Source of the DNA: JADJPO01 sp963724535
GTDB taxonomy: Bacteria; Actinomycetota; Actinomycetes; Actinomycetales; Kineosporiaceae
Assembly (NCBI GenBank): GCA_963724535.1
Contig: CAVRVD010000019.1
Location: 124,001 to 188,000, forward strand
Direction of reading: 5' to 3'
DNA length: 64,000 nucleotides
In this document: positions 43,793 through 51,172 of the stretch, in pieces
Numbering within the stretch: position 1 is the stretch's first letter
How the letters are laid out: the number at the start of each line of letters is the position of its first letter
Notes under the pieces: model-generated
The model's database searches: none
Told to the model about the DNA's origin: nothing
Seen by the model: only the letters and a program-made list of their open reading frames with translations
Position numbers and translations under genes: made by a program

Positions 43793-43805
43793 GGCGGGCG
43801 GCCCT

Positions 43806-45794
43806 GTGACTGCCGGTCTGTCCCTCGGTGCACCCGGGATCTACCGCTCGGCCGCACCGGCACCCCCGAGCGGTGTCCAGCCGGTTCGGCTGGACGCAAC
43901 CGGGTTCGTCGGCCTGGCCTTCCGCGGCCCGGCGAACGACCCGGTGGCGGTGTCGAGCTGGTCGCAGTTCGTCGAGGTCTTCGGGGGCGCGACCGATGCC
44001 GACGCCGGCCCGTGCCCGGGGCACCTGCCCCGCGCCGTCCGAGCCTTCTTCGACCAGGGTGGACTGACCGCCTGGGTGTGCCGGATGGTGCCGGTCGACC
44101 CCGACGAGCGGGCCATCGCCAGGTTCGAGCTGCCCGGGCTGGACGCCGAGCTCGTCGCCGCCGACGAGGGCAGCTGGGGCGGGCGGCTCGAGGTGACCGT
44201 GGGCTACGGCAGCGGATCCCCGCTGCGCGGTCCGACCGGTACCTCGGCAGCGGCCAGTGCGACCGGCGACGGGACGCCGGGGTCGTGGTCCGGGCCGCCG
44301 GACGAGGACCCGGCACGGCTGCTGGTGCTCGGCGACGTTGCAGCCCTACCGACCCGCTCGCTGCTGCTGGTCAGCCCGGTGCGATCGCGGCCAACCGGAA
44401 CGCTGCACTGGGTGTTGGAGCAGCGGCTGTGGCCGCTCAGCGGTGGTGGGCGGGTACGGATCCTGACCATCGACCCTCCGCTGCCGCTGTTCGCGCGCGG
44501 CCCGGGCGGCACCGTGAACGTCCGCGTGGTCACCGCGACCATCGACGTGCTCGACCGGGACCCACTGCACCGCCGCGCCGAGCGGATCACCGACTTAGGC
44601 CTGCACCCGGACCATCCACGCTTCCCCGCCCGGCAGCTGCCGCCGGACCACCCGCGCCATCCGGGGACGGTACTTTCGGCCGGGGCCCGGCTGATCCGCA
44701 CCGGCGAGGGGTGGGGCGAGGACATCGCCGCACGGGACGGCACCCTGTCGTCGGTGACCGCCCGATTGGTGCACGGCGGCCTGGACCGCTTCGAGGCGAT
44801 CGGCGCAGCCAGCCTGTTTGACCTCGACTCCCCGGACGGCGACCTGCTCGACGAGACTCCGAACCATGTCGGCGTCGACCGGATCGGCCGAGTGGACGAC
44901 CTCGGGCTGCTCTGCGTCCCCGATCTGACCTGGACCGGCGCCGCGGGTCATCTCGACGCACGAGCCAGCGAGAACCTGGCCGAGATCTCCGAGCGCCAGT
45001 CGAGGCTGGTGGCCGTGGCACGGCTGCGGCGGCGCTTCGTCGCCCTGCTGGATGCGCCGTCCCGACTGTCGACGTCCGACCTGCTGCGCTGGCGCGCAGA
45101 CTTCGACTGCGACTACGCCGCCGCCTATCACCCGTGGCTCGCCGTGCCGGGGGACGGCCCTGACCGCCGCGCCGTGTCGGTCCCGCCGTCCGCGGTGGCC
45201 GCCGGCGTGATCGCTGCGCGCGAGAACCGGCTGGGTCTGGCCTGGGGACCGGCCAACGAGGTCGCTGCCGGGGTCGTGACAGCCGACGACCTGGTCACGG
45301 ACGCCGTCCACGATCAGCTGCACCTCGCGGGCATCAACGTGTTCCGCGCCGAGCGCGACGGCTTCCGGCTCACCGCCGCGCGCACCCTCAGCACCGACGC
45401 GAGGTATCGACAGCTCAGTGTGCGTCGCCTAATGACGATGATCGCCCTGATCGTGGAGCGCAAGGCCCAGGCGCTGGTGTTCGAACCGAACACGGCGCAG
45501 CTGCGAGCCGCTCTGTTCCACACTCTGACCCAGTCCCTGCGCGACCTCTTCCGCCGCGGGGCCTTTGCCGGCGACACCGAGCAGTCCTCGTACTTCGTGC
45601 GCTGCGACGACCGGCTCAACCCGGCCTCCTCACAGGCAGCCGGTCGGCTGGTCGCCGAGATCGGCGTCGCCCCGTCCAGTCCGCTGGAGTACCTGGTGCT
45701 GCGGATCAGCCAGGACACCGACGGCGGCACCACGGTCACTCCGCTCGTCCCGGCCGGAGCGGCCTCGTCCACCTCCCCGGAGAGTGGGCCATGA
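43806..45794 (+). CDS. eCIS tail sheath protein 2
   Basis: The 662-residue protein is a second sheath subunit: P-G-I-Y-R-S-A at the start, G-F-V-G-L-A-F-R-G-P-A-N-D-P, A-F-F-D-Q-G-G-L-T-A-W-V-C-R, and the C-terminal core V-R-R-L-M-T-M-I...L-V-F-E-P-N-T-A-Q-L-R-A and I-G-V-A-P-S-S-P-L-E-Y-L-V-L-R-I. The outer middle differs from sheath 1. eCIS usually encode two or three sheaths, with minor ones near the baseplate or tip. GTG start; the TGA overlaps the next ATG (ATGA). Confidence 0.93.
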   Translation: MTAGLSLGAPGIYRSAAPAPPSGVQPVRLDATGFVGLAFRGPANDPVAVSSWSQFVEVFGGATDADAGPCPGHLPRAVRAFFDQGGLTAWVCRMVPVDPDERAIARFELPGLDAELVAADEGSWGGRLEVTVGYGSGSPLRGPTGTSAAASATGDGTPGSWSGPPDEDPARLLVLGDVAALPTRSLLLVSPVRSRPTGTLHWVLEQRLWPLSGGGRVRILTIDPPLPLFARGPGGTVNVRVVTATIDVLDRDPLHRRAERITDLGLHPDHPRFPARQLPPDHPRHPGTVLSAGARLIRTGEGWGEDIAARDGTLSSVTARLVHGGLDRFEAIGAASLFDLDSPDGDLLDETPNHVGVDRIGRVDDLGLLCVPDLTWTGAAGHLDARASENLAEISERQSRLVAVARLRRRFVALLDAPSRLSTSDLLRWRADFDCDYAAAYHPWLAVPGDGPDRRAVSVPPSAVAAGVIAARENRLGLAWGPANEVAAGVVTADDLVTDAVHDQLHLAGINVFRAERDGFRLTAARTLSTDARYRQLSVRRLMTMIALIVERKAQALVFEPNTAQLRAALFHTLTQSLRDLFRRGAFAGDTEQSSYFVRCDDRLNPASSQAAGRLVAEIGVAPSSPLEYLVLRISQDTDGGTTVTPLVPAGAASSTSPESGP

Positions 45795-46309
45795 CTGTGT
45801 CGACGGACCTGGTTCAGACGTTCCGGTTCTCTGTGACCCTCACCGTGTCCCCAGGTGCCCGCCAGGCCGAGCCTGCGGCGTTGGGCAACGGGCTCTTCGC
45901 CGAGTGCTCGGGGCTCGAGCTGGAGGCGGACGTTCGCGAATACCTGGAGGGCGGGCGCAACGACGGTGTGGTCCGCCGGGTCGGCCGGGCCAAGCTCTCA
46001 CCGATCGTGCTCAAACGCGGCATGTTCATCGGCGGCGACGGCACCGCTGCGGACACCGCGCTCTGGGACTGGATCACCACCATGGTCACCGGCACCCTGC
46101 CCATCCCCCGCTACGACGGGATGGTCCAGGTGTTCGCGCCCAACGGCCGATCGGAGGTGGCGCGCTGGGTCTTCGACCGGGGGCTGGCGAGCAAGGTGAC
46201 CGGCCCCTCACTGAACGCCCGGACTGGTGATATCGCCATCGAGGAATTGCACATCGTCCACGAGGGCCTGCGACTGTCCCGACCGTCCGCGGGAGGTGTC
46301 CCGGCATGA
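45791..46309 (+). CDS. eCIS tail tube protein 2 (gp19-like, Afp5 type)
   Basis: The 172-residue protein has the tube fold (F-R-F-S-V-T-L-T-V near the start, A-E-C-S-G-L-E-L-E-A, V-L-K-R-G-M-F-I, W-D-W-I-T-T and the final I-A-I-E-E-L-H-I-V-H-E-G-L). It is probably the tube initiator next to the baseplate, as Afp5. ATGA overlaps link it to sheath 2 and to the adaptor gene. Confidence 0.9.
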   Translation: MTVSTDLVQTFRFSVTLTVSPGARQAEPAALGNGLFAECSGLELEADVREYLEGGRNDGVVRRVGRAKLSPIVLKRGMFIGGDGTAADTALWDWITTMVTGTLPIPRYDGMVQVFAPNGRSEVARWVFDRGLASKVTGPSLNARTGDIAIEELHIVHEGLRLSRPSAGGVPA

Positions 46310-47493
46310 GCGAGCAGCGACCGGCCAAGGCAGTGATCTACCGACTCAAGGAGGCCCGGGCCGGCACCGCCGAACGGCCGCCCACGGTGGCGGTGGACGG
46401 CGACCCGATCCCGGTGCAGTTCAACCCGACCACCTTGAAGGTCGAGCGCACCAACGACACCAGCGGCGGCTCCACCACCCGGGCCCAGAGACGGAACCGC
46501 CCCAACGAGGGCCATGCCACGTTGAGCCTGGATCTCGAGTACGACACCGCGGAGGGCGGGCCGGACGGTGAGGTCCTGGACGTCAGGGTGCGAACCCAGG
46601 ACCTACGCCAGTTCGCCGAGCCACCCTCCGGCCAGCCGAAGGAGGCGCCGCCCCGGCTCCGGTTCGTCTGGGGGAACTTCAGCTTCGACGGCATTGTCAG
46701 CCGGATCAGCGAGGAGATCGACTACTTCGCCGCCGACGGGACGGCGTTGCGGGCCAAGATCAGCCTGACCATCACCGGGCAGGATGAGGCCTTCGAGTCC
46801 AACGCCACGGGCCCGGGTGCCCGCGACGACACCGGGGCCACGGCACCTGGGGGTGGGTCGTCGGGCCCCGCCGGCACTGGCGGCGGCACGGGACCGGGCA
46901 GTGGCCCCACCAGTACCCCGAACCGCGCGGTCGACGCGCTGGACGGCGAGAGCGTGCAACAGGCTCTGAGCCGCCAGGGGCTCGACCCGGCGACGTGGCG
47001 CTCTGCGATGGCCGGGCTGGACAGTCCGCTGGGGCTCGGTGTGGGCGTCCAGCTGCAGGTGGACGCCTCGATCTCGGCCGGTGCCGGCCTCGGCGTGTCG
47101 GCCGGTTTCAGCGCCGGCGTCTCGGCCGGCGCCTCGGTGGGGCTGTCGGCCGGGTTGTCGGCGGCGGCCGGTGCCGGCCTCGCGGCCGGGGTCACCGCAG
47201 GCGCCTCGGCCGGTTTCTCGGCCGGTGGCACGGTGGGCGCCTCGGCCCAGGCGTCGGCCAGTTTCGCGCTCTCGGCGGTCGGTGGGGTGGAGGCCGCGGC
47301 GCAGGGCGTGCTGGCGGCCCGCGCGGACGCCGGGGTGGCGGCGGCCCGTGGCTCGTTCGCTGTCCCCGGGTCGGTCTCGGCGTCCGCGGGGATCTCGGCG
47401 TCCGCAACGACGGGTGGGGCGGCCCGGGTGGACACTCGTGCCGTCACCTACGGCAGCGGGGTACCGCTGAAACCGCCGGCGACGCTGCGGTGA
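46306..47493 (+). CDS. eCIS tube-baseplate adaptor (CIS_tube domain) with Ala/Gly/Ser tail
   Basis: The N-terminal 160 residues match the CIS_tube/Afp7 domain (V-Q-F-N-P-T-T-L-K-V-E-R-T-N-D, then L-S-L-D-L-E-Y-D-T). In Afp7 this domain is followed by LysM. Here a Gly/Pro linker (about 168-205) leads to a long Ala/Gly/Ser tail (about 248-350) with many S-A-G, G-L-S-A-G and G-A-S-A-G units and few charged residues. No LysM is visible. The tail could form glycine-zipper-type packing. The ATG overlaps the tube 2 stop. Confidence 0.88.
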   Translation: MSEQRPAKAVIYRLKEARAGTAERPPTVAVDGDPIPVQFNPTTLKVERTNDTSGGSTTRAQRRNRPNEGHATLSLDLEYDTAEGGPDGEVLDVRVRTQDLRQFAEPPSGQPKEAPPRLRFVWGNFSFDGIVSRISEEIDYFAADGTALRAKISLTITGQDEAFESNATGPGARDDTGATAPGGGSSGPAGTGGGTGPGSGPTSTPNRAVDALDGESVQQALSRQGLDPATWRSAMAGLDSPLGLGVGVQLQVDASISAGAGLGVSAGFSAGVSAGASVGLSAGLSAAAGAGLAAGVTAGASAGFSAGGTVGASAQASASFALSAVGGVEAAAQGVLAARADAGVAAARGSFAVPGSVSASAGISASATTGGAARVDTRAVTYGSGVPLKPPATLR

Positions 47494-47553
47494 CGCCGTC
47501 CGGCGATTCTGGTCGGATCAGGGGGCCCGACGAGACCGGTGAGGTGATCGGCG

Positions 47554-47727
47554 ATGGCCGTGCATGTGGGCGAGCTGCACACCGACATCCGTCCGGCCGA
47601 CTCCGAGGTCGCCGCCGGTGACGACCAGCCCGGCGGCGGCCGCACCACCGAGGAGCTCTGGGAGGAGTCCCGGGGCCGGTCGGCCTGGATCGCCGAGCGC
47701 ACGGCGGCAACCGGCTTCGACGACTGA
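47554..47727 (+). CDS. Small eCIS protein (57 aa), possibly Afp6-like
   Basis: This short frame was found by reading between the adaptor and the hub. The ATG at 47554 opens M-A-V-H-V-G-E-L-H-T-D-I-R-P and ends G-F-D-D at a TGA 47725-47727. The hub gene starts 6 bp later. Its N-terminus resembles the short I-E-I-R-E-L type of Afp6/Pvc6 (DUF5908-like) proteins, and it lies one gene after the Afp7 equivalent, but the identity is an inference from position and a brief similarity. Confidence 0.55.
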   Translation: MAVHVGELHTDIRPADSEVAAGDDQPGGGRTTEELWEESRGRSAWIAERTAATGFDD

Positions 47728-47733
47728 GCCGCC

Positions 47734-48819
47734 ATGACCGAGTCGATGTTCGCGCCGGCCGGGCCGGTCTTCTCCGTCGACGGCGAGCGGGTGCCGAGCC
47801 TGGCCCGGGACTGCGTGCGGCTGGAGATCGAGGAGGGCGTCGAGGGCCTGCGGACCCTGCGCCTGCGTGCCTTCGCCACCGGTGCGGGTGCCAGCGGGCC
47901 GCCCGACCGGATGATCTACCTGGACGGCGGCGCCGTGGACTTCGGCAAGCAGCTGACGGTGTCGATCGGGCCGTCCGGCGGCCAGCGCACCGTGTTCGAC
48001 GGCGCGGTGTCGGCGATCGAGGCGGTCTTCGAGGACGGCCAGCCGCCGATGGTGGTGATCTTTGCGGAGGACGCGCTGATGCGGCTGAGGATGACCCGGC
48101 GACTGCGCACCTACGCCGACGTCACCGACGCCGACCTTGCCCAGGCCGTCGCCGACGAGCACGGGCTGGCCAGCGAGGTGGACGTGGACGGGCCACGCTA
48201 CGACGTCGTCCAGCAGCTGAACCAGAGTGACCTGGCGTTCCTGCGGGATCGGGCGCGGCTCGTCCAGGCCGAGCTCTGGTGCGAGGGGCGCACCCTGCAC
48301 ATGGCCACCCGGCCCCGGCGTCAGGGCACCGAGCTGACGCTGGTCCAGGCCAATCACTTGCTGTCCGTTCGGCTGTGCGCCGACCTGGCGCACCAGCGCA
48401 GCGAGGTCGTGGTCACCGGCTACGACGCGTCCGCCGCCGATGTGATCGACGAACGCGCGCAGGCGGAGACGGTCGACGCCGAGATCAGCTCCGGCCGAAC
48501 CGGTCCGCGGGTCGTCGAACAGGCACTGGGCGCCGCCACGTCGCTACGAGTGCGTGAGGCAGCGCTGACCGGCGAGGAGGCCCGCGCCTGGGCGCAGGCC
48601 GAGATGCTGCGTCGAGCACGGCGTTTCGTGTCCGTCACCGGGACGACACGCGGCTCCCCGGACATGGTGGTGGGCAGCCGGCTGACCCTGCAGGAGGTCG
48701 GGGCGCCGTTCGAGGGGCCGGGCTACTACGTCACCCGGATCCGCCACACCGTCGACCTGGTCCGCGGGCTACGCACCTACTTCGAGGCCGAACGCGCAAC
48801 CGTTAACGAGGTGACCTGA
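47734..48819 (+). CDS. eCIS hub protein, phage gpD/gp27-like
   Basis: The 361-residue protein matches phage late control D/VgrG N-terminal hub proteins: F-D-G-A-V-S-A-I-E-A-V-F-E, A-E-D-A-L-M-R-L-R-M-T-R-R, Q-L-N-Q-S-D-L-A-F-L-R-D-R-A and the C-terminal Y-Y-V-T-R-I-R-H-T-V-D. In Afp8/Pvc8 this hub is fused to the gp5-like spike base; here the spike is a separate gene with overlapping codons (TGATG). Confidence 0.9.
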   Translation: MTESMFAPAGPVFSVDGERVPSLARDCVRLEIEEGVEGLRTLRLRAFATGAGASGPPDRMIYLDGGAVDFGKQLTVSIGPSGGQRTVFDGAVSAIEAVFEDGQPPMVVIFAEDALMRLRMTRRLRTYADVTDADLAQAVADEHGLASEVDVDGPRYDVVQQLNQSDLAFLRDRARLVQAELWCEGRTLHMATRPRRQGTELTLVQANHLLSVRLCADLAHQRSEVVVTGYDASAADVIDERAQAETVDAEISSGRTGPRVVEQALGAATSLRVREAALTGEEARAWAQAEMLRRARRFVSVTGTTRGSPDMVVGSRLTLQEVGAPFEGPGYYVTRIRHTVDLVRGLRTYFEAERATVNEVT

Positions 48820-49481
48820 TGCTTCCCGCTCCCGTCGATGGCGGTGCCCCGGGCTATTTCGGGGTCTACCCGGCGCTCGTCACCGACATCGTCGACCCCG
48901 ACTCCCTCGGTCGGATCGAGGTCCGGCTGCCGTTCCTCGGCTCAGACGGCGACGGCGACGTGCGGGCCTGGGCGACGCTGTGCACCCCCTACGCGGACGC
49001 GGACGCCGGGTTGGAGATCCTGCCCGAGGTCGACAGTCAGGTGGTGGTGGCGTTCGAAGCGGGCAACCCGCGCCGTCCGTACATCGTGGGGTGCACCTGG
49101 AACGGCACGGCCGCGCTGCCGCAGACCCCGGAGACGGCCAACAACATCAGGCTGTTGCGGTCGAGGGCGGACAGCCGGCTCGAGTTCGACGACACCGACT
49201 CGGCGCCGAAGCTGACCCTGCGCACCCGCAGCGGTCACGAGATCGTGATCGACGACGGCGGTGGTGAGATCACCGTGCATCACGCCGGTGGGTGCGAGGT
49301 CACCCTGACGGCGACCTCGGTCGAGGTGACCGCGAACGTCCAGGTGTCGGTGAGCGCGGTCATGGTCGACGTCAGCGCCCCGATCTCCACGTTCAGCGGC
49401 GTGGTGAAGTGCCAGACCGTGGTCGCGGAGTCGTTCGTGATCTCCCCCGCATACACCCCCGGCGTGGGGAACATCTGGTGA
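48819..49481 (+). CDS. eCIS spike base, gpV/gp5-like
   Basis: The 220-residue protein has a phage baseplate protein V/gp5-like OB domain (about 10-100: G-R-I-E-V-R-L-P-F-L-G-S-D, A-W-A-T-L-C-T-P-Y, V-V-V-A-F-E-A-G-N-P-R-R-P-Y-I-V-G) followed by a repeated-beta C-terminal half (about 130-215) typical of the triangular beta-helix. The PAAR tip is not included. Stop and start overlap (GTGA) with the next gene. Confidence 0.93.
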   Translation: MLPAPVDGGAPGYFGVYPALVTDIVDPDSLGRIEVRLPFLGSDGDGDVRAWATLCTPYADADAGLEILPEVDSQVVVAFEAGNPRRPYIVGCTWNGTAALPQTPETANNIRLLRSRADSRLEFDDTDSAPKLTLRTRSGHEIVIDDGGGEITVHHAGGCEVTLTATSVEVTANVQVSVSAVMVDVSAPISTFSGVVKCQTVVAESFVISPAYTPGVGNIW

Positions 49482-51100
49482 CCGGCTTCGCGCTGCGGGC
49501 GCCGTGGTACGTCCGGGAACGCGGCGGACTCGTCCTGCGCGACCCGGCGGCGCGCCGTCCCGCGCTACAGATGTACGACGACACCGACTTCGCCCAGCGG
49601 ATCGTCGCCGATCCCCGGGACTCGCTCGCCTTCGGCACCGACGACCTGTGGTCATACCCGATCCCGGTCACGCCGTCGACGTCCGCCACCGGACGGGCGC
49701 GGCTGGCCACCTGGCAGCTGATCACCACCGACCTGCGCAAGCTGTACCAGCCCAACCACAACCGGTTCTACGCCGTCGTTGTCGAGGTGTTCTGCGACGA
49801 GCCCGGCCTGCCGCGGGCGGGCTCCCACGACGACATCGAGGTGGGCTTTGTGATGCGCCGGCGGACGACGTCGGTGTCGGGGGCCCGGGCGCCGCACCGC
49901 AAGGTCGCGCGCAACCTCGTCGTCGAGCTGGCCCAGCAGCAGAAGGCAAGCCTGCGCGAGGACAAGCTCTCCAAGGACGTCCGGGAGCTGTGGTGGGCCG
50001 ACCAGGCCTGGCGCCGACGGTTCGCCGAGGACAACCGAGAGGACCTCGACCAGCTGTCGATCACGAGCCAGACCCAGGGCTGGTTCACAGCTCCCGACGG
50101 CTCGCGGGGGTGGAAGCCGATGGACGAGGCGACCGACGAGGAGGTCGAGCAGAGCTTCACGATGTGGCGGCTGCCGGCGCGCGAGGGTGAGTGCGCCGCG
50201 GCGAGCACCCGGTCCACCTGGTTCGGCCTGGTGCCCACCTACTCCGCGGAGCATTCGCTCGCGCCGCGCGATGCCGTGAACCCGCCGCGGCCCGAGGCCA
50301 AGTTCGACGACCACGGCATCTACGAGGTCCACTGCTTCGTCCGGCGCAGGCCGGCGAAGGGCAAGGAGGGATGCCCGCCCGAGTTGTGGTGGAACGAGGC
50401 GCCGTCCGAGCCGTTTCGGCTGGCCTCACCGATGGACCCCCAGGGCACCAGCAAACGGCTCACCTCGATCACCCTGCCCGACCTGCGCCGGCTCGCGGCC
50501 CGGGCCGGTCAGCCGATGGGTCCCGGTGGGGTGGCGATCACGACACCGCCGGACTCCCAGCTGGTGTTCAACCCGTTCGGCGACATTCCGAAGTCCGGCT
50601 CGGGCAAGATCGGCGCCGGCGGCGGCATCTGCACGTTCGCCCTGGAGTTGTTCTTCATCGTCGCGTTCTTCCTGTTCCTGATGTTCCTGCCGATCATCGT
50701 CCTCGCGTTCCAGCTCTGGTGGATGCTGGCGTTGCGGTTCTGCATCCCACCGAGCATCGGCTTCTCCATCACCGCCGACTTCATGGCCGACGCGAGTGTG
50801 GACTTCAGTGCCGGGGTGGACGTGGCCATCGACGCCGAGCTGGACGTGCGCCTCAGCGCCACCGGGCTCTCCGGCCGGGAGGCCGTTGACCAGATCTTCG
50901 GGACCGACAGTACTGTGTTGACCGACAAGGGCGTCTGGGTAGACTCCCTCGCCGCCGCGGTCGACGCCGGCGGGGACCCGATCTTCAACGAGGACCCGTC
51001 GATGTTCCATGCCGCTGTCGTCAGCACCGACCCCGACGCCGCGGTTGAGCCGGAACCGCCTGCGCTGGAGCCGGCGCCGGACGACCCGCTCTGCCGCTAG
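49478..51100 (+). CDS. eCIS-associated 540-aa protein with hydrophobic hairpin
   Basis: No family is recognised. The N-terminal two thirds (about 1-380) is mixed alpha/beta with Trp-rich patches (D-L-W-S-Y-P-I-P, W-W-A-D-Q-A-W-R-R-R) and the charged H-H-I-type loops of a globular domain. A hydrophobic segment (about 388-425, with F-F-I-V-A-F-F-L-F-L-M-F-L-P-I-I-V-L) is long enough for one or two membrane helices. A Gly-poor acidic end follows (D-P-D-A-A-V-E-P-E-P-P). It is the last gene of the first plus-strand run, GTG start overlapping the spike stop. A structural or membrane-targeting part of the particle is possible. Confidence 0.7.
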   Translation: MTGFALRAPWYVRERGGLVLRDPAARRPALQMYDDTDFAQRIVADPRDSLAFGTDDLWSYPIPVTPSTSATGRARLATWQLITTDLRKLYQPNHNRFYAVVVEVFCDEPGLPRAGSHDDIEVGFVMRRRTTSVSGARAPHRKVARNLVVELAQQQKASLREDKLSKDVRELWWADQAWRRRFAEDNREDLDQLSITSQTQGWFTAPDGSRGWKPMDEATDEEVEQSFTMWRLPAREGECAAASTRSTWFGLVPTYSAEHSLAPRDAVNPPRPEAKFDDHGIYEVHCFVRRRPAKGKEGCPPELWWNEAPSEPFRLASPMDPQGTSKRLTSITLPDLRRLAARAGQPMGPGGVAITTPPDSQLVFNPFGDIPKSGSGKIGAGGGICTFALELFFIVAFFLFLMFLPIIVLAFQLWWMLALRFCIPPSIGFSITADFMADASVDFSAGVDVAIDAELDVRLSATGLSGREAVDQIFGTDSTVLTDKGVWVDSLAAAVDAGGDPIFNEDPSMFHAAVVSTDPDAAVEPEPPALEPAPDDPLCR

Positions 51101-51115
51101 CTCCCACCGGATCGG

Positions 51116-51151
51116 GCCGGGTTCACCACCGTCTGCGGGGGGAAACCCGGC
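51116..51151. terminator. Bidirectional hairpin between convergent genes
   Basis: Perfect 8-bp arms gccgggtt (51116-51123) and aacccggc (51144-51151) with a 20-base loop lie between the end of the 540-aa gene and the end of the convergent DUF4157 gene. The T-poor context and long loop make it a weaker than average terminator. Confidence 0.45.
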
Positions 51152-51172
51152 GCGACCTAGCCACCGACCAAA

